A DNA stretch of 38,763 bases from an uncultured Flavobacteriales bacterium (GTDB taxonomy: Bacteria; Bacteroidota; Bacteroidia; Flavobacteriales_G; NORP312), in contig CAJQPE010000049.1 of assembly GCA_905480125.1 (NCBI GenBank), positions 1 through 38,763 on the forward strand. The letters are read 5' to 3'. The notes below the pieces were generated by a model. The model made no database searches, was not told the DNA's origin, and saw only the letters and a list, made by a program, of their open reading frames with translations. A program made the translations under genes and the position numbers. Numbering within the stretch: position 1 is the stretch's first letter; each line of letters starts with the position of its first letter. Of the stretch, positions 18,364 to 27,968 are shown piece by piece.

Positions 18364-20772
18364 ATGAAAAAACACCTTATCGTTCTTCTTGGTATTCTTA
18401 GTTTATGTGCTGTTGGATCTGCTCAAGTAGTATCCATTAGAGACCAAGAAAATTATCAAGTGTTAGAATATGTTACACTTTATTGTGACTCTCTATCTGC
18501 ATCTGCTATTACAAATCAAAAGGGACAAGTAGAAATTTCCCATTTTTCGGGATCAAAATCAATAAAAATAAGAATAATAGGGTTTGAACAGCAAATCCTC
18601 AGTTTTGAAGAAATCGTTGCAGCTAATTTTCAAATATTTATGACTCCTTCCGAGATTTCTCTAGACCATTTAATAATTTCTGCTACCCGCTGGAGCAGGT
18701 CCCAAAGAGAAGTTCCAGAGAAAATAACTTCTATTTCTGCGAAACAAGTCGCTCTACAAAATCCACAAACAGCTGCAGACCTTTTAGGTGCCTCTGGAGA
18801 AGTGTACATTCAAAAAAGTCAACTTGGAGGTGGAAGTCCAATGATTAGGGGATTCGCTTCTAACAGGCTGCTAATTGCCGTAGACGGCATTAGAATGAAT
18901 AATGCTATTTTTAGAAGTGGGAATTTACAAAACGTAAATTTGGTTGACCCATTTGCTTTAGAAAATACTGAAATATTCTTTGGGCCTGGCTCGGTTATTT
19001 ACGGAAGTGATGCCATTGCTGGTGTTATGAGTTTTAAAACTCTTGAGGCGAAATTAAATCCTGACAGCAACGCAACTGTATCAGGTAAGGCAGCAACTAG
19101 ATATTCTTCAGCCTCGAATGAGCAAACTGGTCATTTTGATGTAAATATTGGGTGGAAGAAATTTGCAATACTCAGTAGTTTATCCTATTCCGATTATGGT
19201 GATTTAAGAATGGGAAAATTTGGGCCCAAAGAATATAAAAGAGGCTTTTATGTGCAACGCGAGGATGGGGAAGATGTTGTAGTCACAAATCCCGATCCCT
19301 TGGTTCAAAATCCTACGGGTTATTCTCAAACAAATTTTATGCAAAAAATTCGGTTTACACCCAATAATAAATTAGACTTCAAATATGGGTTTCACTATTC
19401 CGCAACCACAGATGTGCCCAGAAATGATAGGCTTGCTCGAACAAAAAATGGCAAACCAATAAGTGGGGAATGGTATTATGGTCCGCAAATTTGGGCAATG
19501 AACAACATGGAAGTCTCTCACGAATCACCAACCAAACTGTACAATCAACTAAATATGCGTTTCGCTCACCAGTACTTCGAAGAGAGTAGAATCAATAGGG
19601 GCTTCAACAAGCCTAATCGCATCAAGCGTGTAGAAAAAGTAAATGCATACTCGTGGAACCTTGATCTCAAAAAGCTCCTTGGTGAAAAGCACCAGTTCTT
19701 TTACGGTACGGATATAGTTGTAAATGATGTAAATTCATCTGCAACTGGAGAAGACATCAATACTGGAGAAAATAAAAAAAGCGCTGCCCGTTACCCCAAT
19801 TCTCTTTGGCAATCATACGCAGGGTACCTTTCTTACCATTACAAAGCCGCTCCAAGAATATTGATTCAAGCGGGTGCTAGATACAACCACTTTGTTCTCG
19901 ACTCTCATTTCGACACAACCTTTTACCCATTACCTTTTACCTCTTTCAGCATTGGAAATCAAGCTATTACCGGCAGTGTGGGGGCGCGTTATAACCCCAA
20001 CGAAAAATGGACTTTAAGCGTTAATCTGGCAACTGGTTTCCGTGCACCAAATGTTGATGACGTAGGTAAAATATTTGACTCTGAACCAGGGTCCGTTGTT
20101 GTTCCTAATCCGGATTTAAAAGCTGAATATTCTTACAATGCTGAGATGAGTATCACGAAAATATTTAGTGATTTTCTAAAAATAGACCTTACTGGGTTTT
20201 ACACTATTTTGGATGATGCTTTGGTGCGCAGAGATTACGCACTTAACAGACAAGATAGTATCTTATATGATGGCGAAATGAGCAAAGTACAGGCAGTACA
20301 AAATGCAGCACAAGCCGATGTGTATGGCGTTCAAGCAGGGCTAGAGCTTAAGTTGCTTAAAGGCTTTAGTATTTCTTCTCGTTATAACTATCAGCGAGGG
20401 AAAGAAGAACTAGAAGATGGTATGATTACACCGTTGCGCCATGCTGCTCCATGGTACGGAGTTTCACACCTAACCTATTCGGCTCAAAAACTAAAACTCG
20501 ATTTATCTACAAGCTATAGTGGTGAGGTTTCTAATGCCAACATGCCTATTAGCGAACAGAAAAAAACCCATCTCTATGCCATAGACAACAGCGGAAAACC
20601 ATATTCTCCTAGTTGGTATACACTCAACTTCAAGGCTATGTATCAATTAATTGAGTTTATGTCTATTAGTACTGGTATAGAAAACATAACCAACCAACGC
20701 TATCGGCCATATAGTTCTGGCTTAGTTGCTCCGGGTCGTAATTTTATATTATCCGTAAGAGCAATTTTTTAG
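18364..20772 (+). CDS. TonB-dependent receptor, heme/hemoglobin (HmuR) type
   Basis: 802 residues. A signal peptide of about 20 residues is followed by a short carboxypeptidase-regulatory-like domain (about 22-100) and a plug (about 115-225) with SPMIRGFASNRLLIAVDG and FGPGSVIYGSDAIAGV. The barrel ends in a typical final strand (RNFILSVRAIF) after a TNQRYRPYSSG motif. The plug text resembles the HmuR/hemoglobin-receptor branch, so heme or another iron complex is the likely ligand, but the ligand is inference. No TTGCAA dyad is present upstream, unlike the other receptor in this window. It lies 93 bp after the M14 gene and 18 bp before dxr. Confidence 0.88.
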   Translation: MKKHLIVLLGILSLCAVGSAQVVSIRDQENYQVLEYVTLYCDSLSASAITNQKGQVEISHFSGSKSIKIRIIGFEQQILSFEEIVAANFQIFMTPSEISLDHLIISATRWSRSQREVPEKITSISAKQVALQNPQTAADLLGASGEVYIQKSQLGGGSPMIRGFASNRLLIAVDGIRMNNAIFRSGNLQNVNLVDPFALENTEIFFGPGSVIYGSDAIAGVMSFKTLEAKLNPDSNATVSGKAATRYSSASNEQTGHFDVNIGWKKFAILSSLSYSDYGDLRMGKFGPKEYKRGFYVQREDGEDVVVTNPDPLVQNPTGYSQTNFMQKIRFTPNNKLDFKYGFHYSATTDVPRNDRLARTKNGKPISGEWYYGPQIWAMNNMEVSHESPTKLYNQLNMRFAHQYFEESRINRGFNKPNRIKRVEKVNAYSWNLDLKKLLGEKHQFFYGTDIVVNDVNSSATGEDINTGENKKSAARYPNSLWQSYAGYLSYHYKAAPRILIQAGARYNHFVLDSHFDTTFYPLPFTSFSIGNQAITGSVGARYNPNEKWTLSVNLATGFRAPNVDDVGKIFDSEPGSVVVPNPDLKAEYSYNAEMSITKIFSDFLKIDLTGFYTILDDALVRRDYALNRQDSILYDGEMSKVQAVQNAAQADVYGVQAGLELKLLKGFSISSRYNYQRGKEELEDGMITPLRHAAPWYGVSHLTYSAQKLKLDLSTSYSGEVSNANMPISEQKKTHLYAIDNSGKPYSPSWYTLNFKAMYQLIEFMSISTGIENITNQRYRPYSSGLVAPGRNFILSVRAIF

Positions 20773-20790
20773 CATATTTGCACCCCCTTC

Positions 20791-21954
20791 ATGGAAGAAA
20801 AAAAGAAAAGACATTTGGCTATATTAGGCTCTACAGGCTCAATTGGCACTCAGGCACTTGAAGTAGTACGGGAACAACCAGATAGCTTTGTTATAGAGGT
20901 TTTATCTGCCCATTCTAATGCCGACCTATTGTTAAAACAGGCTGTAGAATTTAAACCAAATACCGTTGTTATTGGCGATGAATCGCAATACAAAAAACTA
21001 AAAGACACACTTTGGGAATTAGATATCAAGTGCTTTTGTGGCATAGATGCGCTTGCCCAAGTTGTGGAAATGGAATCAATTGATATTGTGCTTACTGCAA
21101 TGGTTGGTTACGCTGGTCTTAAACCGACAATAGCCGCTATAAATGCAGGCAAAAGTATTGCGCTAGCGAACAAAGAAACGTTAGTTGTTGCCGGTGAATT
21201 GATAACTAAATTAGCACAGGAGAAAGGAGTAAATATTTACCCCGTTGATTCTGAACACTCTGCAATCTTTCAATGCTTGACCGGCGAATTTGAAAATCCA
21301 ATTGAAAAAATATATCTAACCGCATCGGGAGGACCCTTTAGAGGAAAGAAACGCCAAGATTTATTAAACGTTACCAAAAAACAAGCACTTAAACACCCTA
21401 ATTGGGAAATGGGAGCTAAAATCACTATTGATTCAGCTACCCTTATGAATAAAGGTTTGGAAGTAATAGAAGCGAAGTGGTTGTTTGGCCTAGCGCCAAA
21501 ACAAATTGATGTTATTGTTCACCCTCAGTCTATTATTCATTCAATAGTGCAATTCGAAGACGGTAGTATGAAAGCGCAAATGGGATTGCCTGATATGAAA
21601 CTTCCCATTCAATATGCAATTGGATATCCGCTTCGGTTAAAAAATAATTTTCCTCGATTTAACTTTTTCGACTACCCAAATCTTACTTTCGAACAGCCTG
21701 ATAAAGAGACTTTTAGCAACCTAACCCTCGCCTTTTCCGCACTACAACAAGGAGGGAATATTGCTTGTGCCTTAAACGCCGCAAACGAAGTTTCGGTTGA
21801 TGCTTTCTTGAAAGGAAAAATTAAATTTTTAGACATTGCAGAAATTAATGGTAGCAGCATAGAAAAAGTTACTTTTGTCGCCCATCCGAACTATGAAGAT
21901 TATGTAGCAACCGATGAGCAAACAAGAATTATTGCAAAAGAATTAGTAGGATAA
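20791..21954 (+). CDS. dxr: 1-deoxy-D-xylulose-5-phosphate reductoisomerase
   Basis: 387 residues, the usual length. The N-terminus has the NADPH-binding GSTGSIG loop (13-19). Other family signatures are the NKETLVVAG segment, the PVDSEHSAIFQ metal site with acidic ligands, the ASGGPFRG loop, and the HPNWEMGAKITIDSATLMNKGLE-type core that closes over the substrate. It turns DXP into MEP, the second step of the non-mevalonate isoprenoid pathway, in the cytoplasm. Its TAA is immediately followed by the ATG of rseP, a gene pairing common in bacteria, so the two are probably co-transcribed and coupled. Confidence 0.98.
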   Translation: MEEKKKRHLAILGSTGSIGTQALEVVREQPDSFVIEVLSAHSNADLLLKQAVEFKPNTVVIGDESQYKKLKDTLWELDIKCFCGIDALAQVVEMESIDIVLTAMVGYAGLKPTIAAINAGKSIALANKETLVVAGELITKLAQEKGVNIYPVDSEHSAIFQCLTGEFENPIEKIYLTASGGPFRGKKRQDLLNVTKKQALKHPNWEMGAKITIDSATLMNKGLEVIEAKWLFGLAPKQIDVIVHPQSIIHSIVQFEDGSMKAQMGLPDMKLPIQYAIGYPLRLKNNFPRFNFFDYPNLTFEQPDKETFSNLTLAFSALQQGGNIACALNAANEVSVDAFLKGKIKFLDIAEINGSSIEKVTFVAHPNYEDYVATDEQTRIIAKELVG

Positions 21955-23307
21955 ATGGAAACTTTAAGTATCACTGGACAACTTATTTTAAGCTTGTCAA
22001 TATTAATTACGCTTCACGAATTAGGACATTTTGTTCCCGCAAAATTATTTGGAACTAAAGTGAGTAAATTCTACTTATTTTTTGATTTTCTTTTCCCTTT
22101 TCCAAATATTGCCAATTTTTCACTTTTTAAGTTTACCAAAGGAGGAACTGAGTATGGTATTGGTTGGTTTCCTTTTGGAGGGTATGTCCAAATTGCTGGA
22201 ATGATTGACGAAACTACTGACAAAGAAGACCTCGAAAAAGAGCCCCAGCCTTGGGAGTTTCGTTCAAAACCAGCTTGGCAACGCCTTATTATTATGATTG
22301 GGGGTGTTACGGTTAATTTCTTTCTTGCTGTCGCCATATACTCCATGGTGCTGTTGGTTTGGGGCAAGCAATATATTCCGGCGAATAACGCTGTTTACGG
22401 TATTCATTGTGATGATCTCTTAATCAATTTAGGGTTTCAAGAAGGAGACCGAATTATCTCAATTGATGGTGAAATTATTGATGCTAGCGCCACCATTCAA
22501 TCTGTTTCAGGAGATATTATTTTAAACCAACCATCTAAAGTCGCCGTTGATAGAGGCGGTAAATTAATTGATGTTTCGATTCCCCAGGATTTTGCTCAAG
22601 ATGTATTAAAAAATAAGGTTAAATCTCTATTTTCTCTTCGTGTACCGATTGTTGTAGATACTTTAATTGCTGGGAATCCCGCAATCAATGCAGGTTTGTT
22701 AAAGGGCGACAGTATTGTTGGTCTAAACAATATTTCAACATCCTATTTTTCTGATTTAGTTCAAGAACTGCATAAAAACAAAAATCAAACTGTGAGTTTG
22801 AAATACTATAGAAATGATTCTCTAGGGACTCTAGAGGTAAAAGTAACTAACGCGGGAACGATTGGATTTGGAAATACTAACCCGACTAAGTTTTTTGACT
22901 TCGAACAAAAAGAATACAATCTGTTTTCTTGTATTCCTGCCGGCTGGAACATGACAATAAATACGTTAGATAGATACATCGCTCAATTACCATTAATTTT
23001 TTCTAAAGAAGGGGTTAAACAAATTGGTGGTTTTGGAACAATGGCAAAAATGTTTAATAAGGAATGGGTTTGGCGCTCATTCTGGATAATGACTGCGTTC
23101 ATCTCTGTAATGTTGGCTTTTATGAACTTACTTCCCATACCAATGTTAGATGGTGGATATGTTATTTTTCTAATTATCGAAATAATAATACGAAGACCTG
23201 TGCCCGACAAAGTAATTGAAATTGCTAATATGTTTGGTTTAGCCCTTGTTCTGCTATTATTAGTTTATGCAAACGGTATGGATATCTTTAGAGGGTTTTT
23301 CGAATAA
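21955..23307 (+). CDS. rseP: Site-2 protease RseP (M50), intramembrane zinc metalloprotease
   Basis: 450 residues. HELGH at 21-25 in the first membrane segment gives two zinc ligands and the catalytic Glu22. The LLPIPMLDGG segment near 393-401 gives the third ligand (Asp399). Two PDZ-like domains lie between the membrane segments (about 145-200 and 215-290), as in RseP, with further C-terminal membrane helices. The enzyme cuts membrane-anchored regulators such as anti-sigma factors; Bacteroidota have many FecR-type candidates, none of them in this window. The start abuts the dxr stop codon. The gene follows the standard dxr-rseP order. Confidence 0.96.
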   Translation: METLSITGQLILSLSILITLHELGHFVPAKLFGTKVSKFYLFFDFLFPFPNIANFSLFKFTKGGTEYGIGWFPFGGYVQIAGMIDETTDKEDLEKEPQPWEFRSKPAWQRLIIMIGGVTVNFFLAVAIYSMVLLVWGKQYIPANNAVYGIHCDDLLINLGFQEGDRIISIDGEIIDASATIQSVSGDIILNQPSKVAVDRGGKLIDVSIPQDFAQDVLKNKVKSLFSLRVPIVVDTLIAGNPAINAGLLKGDSIVGLNNISTSYFSDLVQELHKNKNQTVSLKYYRNDSLGTLEVKVTNAGTIGFGNTNPTKFFDFEQKEYNLFSCIPAGWNMTINTLDRYIAQLPLIFSKEGVKQIGGFGTMAKMFNKEWVWRSFWIMTAFISVMLAFMNLLPIPMLDGGYVIFLIIEIIIRRPVPDKVIEIANMFGLALVLLLLVYANGMDIFRGFFE

Positions 23308-23325
23308 TATTTCCTCATCTCAATA

Positions 23326-23355
23326 AACATTATAATGTTGGTTACTTCAGCCAAC
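23326..23355. other. Overlapping inverted repeats after rseP
   Basis: A perfect 14-bp palindrome, AACATTATAATGTT (23326-23339), overlaps a hairpin GTTGG...CCAAC (23337-23341 with 23351-23355). The two folds exclude each other. No T-run follows, so a terminator is not clear. Confidence 0.3.
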
Positions 23356-23382
23356 CTAGTTCGTCTTACCTCCTAATCAAGG

Positions 23383-23390
23383 TAAATTTG
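23383..23390 (+). promoter_or_regulatory. Putative -7 promoter box
   Basis: TAAATTTG matches TAnnTTTG and ends 16 bases before the ATG at 23407, the same spacing seen for the better-supported promoters here. No convincing -33 TTG was found. Confidence 0.5.
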
Positions 23391-23406
23391 CAACAAAGTG
23401 GAGCCG

Positions 23407-24378
23407 ATGTTTAAAAAAGTTGTTATTTCAATTATAGTTATTTTAATTACCTACGTTTCGTTCTCGCAAGACGCGACAATTAATATTTCTTCAGAAGAAC
23501 CTCGACTGAAAGAAACACTAGAACCCACCATAGATATAGTAAGCGACTCCATGAAATATGAGAAAGTTATGATTATTCCTTTCGATCCAAAGCTATACAT
23601 GTCTGATGCAGACCGCGACATCAGCAAAAAAACAGACCTTTCTGCGAATCAGATTAAGTACAATTTTCGATTAGGATTAGCACATACCATGTACAGTCAA
23701 ACGATTAAAAAACATCCTACAATTCAGATGTATTCCGCTGATAATAAAGATATTCAACAGGATTTGTCATATATCTATAAATCAACTGGATATCACTACG
23801 ATTATGTTCCTGAGAATGAAGAAAAACCAAAGCAATCTAAACCTAAAGAGGTATTAAATCAAATAAAAAAACGTGCAGACGAAACACTCTATGGTTCAAA
23901 AGAACAAGGCGGCACAAGAATTAAAGATGGTCAACTCCACTCTGTTGACTATTCTAAAGATAGATTCATGAATGTTAGAATTCTTAATCCCAATATGTTT
24001 AAGTATTTATCTGCTAAATACGAAACTGGATATTTTGTATTCATTAATCAACTCGATGTAAAAATTGCTCCTGGAACAGATTATCGTGCACTTGAAAATG
24101 AAATCTATCAAAGAGAAATCAAAGTACATTATACCATTTATGACCAATATGGAAATCAGATATATGCTAGTGCAGCCAAAAATTACTTTCCTTCAGTAAT
24201 GAATGATATGAATATGATTATCAAAGGTTATATGCCAAAAATTTGTAAAGAAATTGCTTTTCATATACCAACTGAAAAACTGCCAAAAGTCGTTCAAGAA
24301 AAACGTGAAGAGGAACAAAAACAAGCTGACGAGCAAGTAAAAGAATTAGACGCTACTTATAACCCCACTCAACGATAA
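23407..24378 (+). CDS. Exported protein of unknown function
   Basis: 323 residues from the ATG at 23407; a GTG three codons earlier is possible but lies too close to the -7 box. A signal peptide (hydrophobic residues about 5-20, ending before SFSQD) is followed by a soluble protein with no further membrane segment. Residues about 45-75 (KVMIIPFDPKLYMSDADRDI) and a later stretch with VHYTIYDQYGNQIY look like a conserved domain that I know only as a recurring Bacteroidota hypothetical. The last 30 residues are highly charged (Glu/Lys/Gln) and probably helical. I do not recognise a named family and assign no function. Confidence 0.82.
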   Translation: MFKKVVISIIVILITYVSFSQDATINISSEEPRLKETLEPTIDIVSDSMKYEKVMIIPFDPKLYMSDADRDISKKTDLSANQIKYNFRLGLAHTMYSQTIKKHPTIQMYSADNKDIQQDLSYIYKSTGYHYDYVPENEEKPKQSKPKEVLNQIKKRADETLYGSKEQGGTRIKDGQLHSVDYSKDRFMNVRILNPNMFKYLSAKYETGYFVFINQLDVKIAPGTDYRALENEIYQREIKVHYTIYDQYGNQIYASAAKNYFPSVMNDMNMIIKGYMPKICKEIAFHIPTEKLPKVVQEKREEEQKQADEQVKELDATYNPTQR

Positions 24379-24420
24379 AATCTTCGATAAACTTTCTGTA
24401 AACTCTCCCTCCTTTTTTCC

Positions 24421-24428
24421 TAATTTTG
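24421..24428 (+). promoter_or_regulatory. Putative -7 promoter box
   Basis: TAATTTTG matches TAnnTTTG and ends 25 bases before the ATG at 24454 of the aldehyde dehydrogenase. No clear -33 TTG is present. Confidence 0.45.
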
Positions 24429-24453
24429 CAATTCAATTTTGAAAAGCAAAAAC

Positions 24454-26010
24454 ATGGAAGCTGTAATGACTGATAATTATGGAATTCAAGAAGCATTAAA
24501 AGCTCTTGGATTAAAAGAAATTAACGATGGAACTTCAACTGGTTCTGACAATTTTGGGAATGGAGAAACAATTTCTTCCTATTCTCCAACTGATGGAAGT
24601 CTAATTGGTAAGGTTACTATCACCACTAAAGCTGATTACGAAAAAGTAATGAGGTCAGCTACTTCTGCTTATAAAAGCTTTAGAGAAATACCTGCTCCGC
24701 AAAGAGGTGAGTTAGTTCGTCAATTTGGCAACAAATTAAGAGAATTAAAAGAACCTCTTGGGAAACTAGTATCATACGAGATGGGAAAATCTTTGCAAGA
24801 AGGCTACGGTGAAGTTCAAGAAATGATCGACATCTGTGATTTTGCAGTTGGATTATCTCGTCAATTGAACGGTCAAACTATCCCGTCAGAAAGACCTGGA
24901 CACGTTATGAGAGAGCAATGGCACCCAATCGGTGTAGTTGGAATTATCTCCGCATTTAATTTTCCTGTTGCTGTATGGGCCTGGAATACAGCATTAGCTT
25001 GGATTTGCGGTGATGTTTGCGTTTGGAAAGGGTCCGAAAAAGCACCTTTATGTTCTGTTGCTTGCCAAAATATTGTAGCTGACGTCTTTAGAAACAATAG
25101 TTTGCCTGAAGGGATTTCGTGTATTATCAATGGAGATTATAAAGTCGGTGAAATGATGACTACCGATGATAGAATTCCTTTGGTCTCAGCAACGGGTTCC
25201 ACCCGCATGGGAAGAATAGTTGGAGCTACCGTTGCACAACGTTTCGGTAAATCATTATTAGAATTGGGTGGAAACAACGCTATTATTATTACTCCTACTG
25301 CTGATCTAAAAGTTGTTGTTCCAGGAGCGGTATTTGGCGCTGTTGGAACTTGTGGACAAAGATGCACATCTACAAGAAGATTATTAATTCACGCTTCTGT
25401 ATATGAAAAAGTTAAAGATGCTATCGTTGGGGCATATGGGCAACTTACTATAGGAAATCCTTTAGATGAAAAAAATCACATTGGGCCACTTATCGATACA
25501 GATTCCGTAAATACGTATTTAGCCGCTATTGAAGCTGCGAAAGCTGAAGGCGGAATTGTATTAGTTGAAGGAGGTGTCTTAGAAGGGGCTGGATATGAAA
25601 GTGGTTGCTACGTTAAACCTGCAATCATTGAAGCTAAAAATGATTATGCTATTGTTCAGGCGGAAACTTTCGCTCCAATTTTATACTTAATTAAGTATTC
25701 CGGAGAGGTAGAGAATGCAGTTGATATGCAAAATGGTGTTGCGCAGGGGTTATCATCATCGATTATGACTAATGATCTTAAAGAAGCTGAAAAATTCTTG
25801 TCATATGCAGGTTCTGATTGTGGAATTGCCAACGTAAATATTGGCACTTCAGGTGCCGAGATTGGCGGTGCCTTTGGTGGCGAAAAAGAAACGGGGGGTG
25901 GCCGTGAATCTGGTTCTGATGCATGGAAAGTTTACATGAGAAGACAAACAAATACAATCAATTATTCCGATGAGCTTCCTTTAGCGCAAGGAATCAAATT
26001 TGATTTATAA
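24454..26010 (+). CDS. Aldehyde dehydrogenase, ALDH7/antiquitin-like (probable aminoadipate-semialdehyde dehydrogenase)
   Basis: 518 residues from the ATG at 24454; a TTG five codons upstream is in frame but unlikely, and an ATG at 24466 is also possible. The general-base glutamate is in ELGGNN (Glu270) and the catalytic nucleophile is Cys304 in GQRCTSTRR. NAD-binding segments GIISAFNFPVAVWAWN and VSATGSTRMGR are present. The C-terminus (GRESGSDAWKVYMRRQTNT) and the Cys/Arg context resemble ALDH7A1, which oxidises 2-aminoadipate 6-semialdehyde in lysine breakdown. The enzyme should be cytoplasmic and NAD-dependent. No other lysine-catabolism gene is adjacent, so the substrate rests on family resemblance. 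Confidence 0.9.
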   Translation: MEAVMTDNYGIQEALKALGLKEINDGTSTGSDNFGNGETISSYSPTDGSLIGKVTITTKADYEKVMRSATSAYKSFREIPAPQRGELVRQFGNKLRELKEPLGKLVSYEMGKSLQEGYGEVQEMIDICDFAVGLSRQLNGQTIPSERPGHVMREQWHPIGVVGIISAFNFPVAVWAWNTALAWICGDVCVWKGSEKAPLCSVACQNIVADVFRNNSLPEGISCIINGDYKVGEMMTTDDRIPLVSATGSTRMGRIVGATVAQRFGKSLLELGGNNAIIITPTADLKVVVPGAVFGAVGTCGQRCTSTRRLLIHASVYEKVKDAIVGAYGQLTIGNPLDEKNHIGPLIDTDSVNTYLAAIEAAKAEGGIVLVEGGVLEGAGYESGCYVKPAIIEAKNDYAIVQAETFAPILYLIKYSGEVENAVDMQNGVAQGLSSSIMTNDLKEAEKFLSYAGSDCGIANVNIGTSGAEIGGAFGGEKETGGGRESGSDAWKVYMRRQTNTINYSDELPLAQGIKFDL

Positions 26011-26026
26011 TTCAAATGACTCATTA

Positions 26027-26060
26027 CAAAAAAGCCGAAGTTTTAACTTCGGCTTTTTTG
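26027..26060. terminator. Strong bidirectional terminator
   Basis: A perfect inverted repeat with 16-base arms (core AAGCCGAAG/CTTCGGCTT) is flanked by six A on one side and six T on the other. It sits between the convergent aldehyde dehydrogenase and TPR-glycosyltransferase genes and serves both. Confidence 0.93.
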
Positions 26061-26063
26061 TTT

Positions 26064-27965
26064 CTATTGAATCGCTAGCTTTTGCAACTTTTGGATATAA
26101 GCCTCATTCTCTCGCTTACCTAGTTTCTGAGCTTTTAGTATCCCCTCCAGTGCTTGCTTATACTTGCCAGCTGCTTCAAAACATATCGCCCTGTTGTGAT
26201 AAGCATCTGGGTTGTTCGGATTGATTTTTAAAACATCATTATATCCCGAGACAGCGTTTTCTAATTTATTGGCTTGATGAAATGCTAGCGCCCTCATGAA
26301 ATGAACTCTCTCGTTACCGGGCTGAAATTGAAGTACAACGGTAAAGTCTGAAATTGCCTTCTCAAAATCTCCGTATTCTATATACGCAAACCCTCTGTTA
26401 ATATAAATCTGATAATTGTTAGGCTCATATTGCAGCGCTTTTTTATAATCTTTAAATGCATTCTCATACTGCTTCAGCATCGAAAATGTAATCGCTCTGT
26501 TTACCCATAAATCTTGCATGTTACCATTGGCGTCATATTCTGCTTCGGCCCTGTTAAAAAAGATCAAAGCCTCATCAACTTTGCCCATTTTACCTAAAAT
26601 GTTACCTGCTCCCATATGTGCTCGACCAGCAGTAGGATATTTATTTCCAATGTGCAAAAATTGCTCTAAGGCTAGATCGTCATTACCTGCGTCCATGTGA
26701 AATTCAGCAATTTTATACTCCCCATGTCTGCTTTGAGGGTGAACTTCATTAAACTGTTCCCATAAAGTAACAGAGTTATTCCATGTTTTAGTTTGCTTTA
26801 TAGTCAACCACGATAGAGCAAGACATGTCAGAGTTACGCCAACATAAATAGGCTTTTGCCATGAAGGCCTCGTTTCTGTCAATTTAACAACTCCTAAAGC
26901 GAAAAGAAAAAACAAGCCTACATATGCCATATATGAATAGCGCTCGGCATAAATGGCGCTGCCAACAGAAATGAACTGAAGTACCAAAGCAACATTAACT
27001 AGATAAAAGAACAACCCAAACAAAATCAGTCTATTTCGCTTCCAGAGAAACAAAACCCCACCAAAAACTAGAACCGATAATATAGGAGTAATATAATATA
27101 TATAGGGCAATCTTGTTCCATTATCTACTAAAGAAGGATATGGATGAAACGCTGTTAGATTAAAAGGCCAGATCGACTTTGCAATGTAAACCATACTTCC
27201 ATATCCGGCAAACAAAGCTCTCTGTGTTGTTGTAAAAGTGTCGAAGGAAGCGATAGCTTCCGTGGCGTTCTGTGATTTTATAGCGAGAATTCCAAAAACA
27301 ATTGACAACCCAAACAGAGGAATTTTTTCAACAAAAAGCTTAATGGTTAATTTTCGTCCTTGGAAATAGTCAATCAAAAGTAATACAACAGGAAGAACAA
27401 CTGCCGCAGATTTAGATAGTAATGACCCCAAAAAAAGTAATAGTAAAACAAAATACTTTTTCCAGTCCGAAGAATGCTTATAGCTAAGGTACACAAGCAG
27501 CGAGCCTAAATAAAATAGAGCATATAACAAATCCTTTCTTTCGGAAATCCAAGCTACAGATTCAACATGCATTGGGTGTACTCCAAAGAGAATTGAAGTA
27601 ATAAAAGCCACCTCTTTTCTTCCAATTAATTTAAAGATAAAGAAGAAAACTAGACCAGTATTTAGTAAATGAAGAATATAATTTGTGAAATGATAAATTG
27701 AAGGATTGAACTCGGCTATATTATATTCAATCATATAACTTATCATCGTGAGTGGATGATAATTGCCATGATGATATTCCGTGAACCAATACTTTATTTG
27801 CCCCCATGAAAACTCCTTAATATTCTCATTATTGAGCACATAAACTTCATCGTCCCAATTAGTCCAGCCATTAAATAATGAAGGGTAAAATGCAATGCCA
27901 GTAATAACAATTGCAACTAAGGGCAGTGCCCATTTCAAACCCTTCTTTTCTTCGCCTTTTGACAT
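26064..27965 (-). CDS. TMTC-like multi-pass membrane glycosyltransferase with C-terminal TPR repeats
   Basis: 633 residues. The first about 385 form a GT-C-like membrane domain: a first helix, then a periplasmic loop with NWDDEVYV (acidic pair near 36-37, the usual GT-C catalytic position), a conserved HPMHVESVAWISERKDLL segment, and about ten membrane helices. Residues about 405-630 are six or seven TPR units (for example DAYHNRAICFEAAGKYKQAL) facing one side of the membrane. The layout matches TMTC-type O-mannosyltransferases of eukaryotes and their bacterial relatives, which transfer sugar from a polyprenol-phosphate carrier to protein. It lies 3 bp after the exported helical protein gene in the same operon. 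A polyprenol-phosphate mannosyltransferase, a possible donor source, is encoded 2 kb away. Acceptor and sugar are unknown. Confidence 0.82.
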   Translation of the reverse strand: MSKGEEKKGLKWALPLVAIVITGIAFYPSLFNGWTNWDDEVYVLNNENIKEFSWGQIKYWFTEYHHGNYHPLTMISYMIEYNIAEFNPSIYHFTNYILHLLNTGLVFFFIFKLIGRKEVAFITSILFGVHPMHVESVAWISERKDLLYALFYLGSLLVYLSYKHSSDWKKYFVLLLLFLGSLLSKSAAVVLPVVLLLIDYFQGRKLTIKLFVEKIPLFGLSIVFGILAIKSQNATEAIASFDTFTTTQRALFAGYGSMVYIAKSIWPFNLTAFHPYPSLVDNGTRLPYIYYITPILSVLVFGGVLFLWKRNRLILFGLFFYLVNVALVLQFISVGSAIYAERYSYMAYVGLFFLFALGVVKLTETRPSWQKPIYVGVTLTCLALSWLTIKQTKTWNNSVTLWEQFNEVHPQSRHGEYKIAEFHMDAGNDDLALEQFLHIGNKYPTAGRAHMGAGNILGKMGKVDEALIFFNRAEAEYDANGNMQDLWVNRAITFSMLKQYENAFKDYKKALQYEPNNYQIYINRGFAYIEYGDFEKAISDFTVVLQFQPGNERVHFMRALAFHQANKLENAVSGYNDVLKINPNNPDAYHNRAICFEAAGKYKQALEGILKAQKLGKRENEAYIQKLQKLAIQ

Positions 27966-27968
27966 GAG

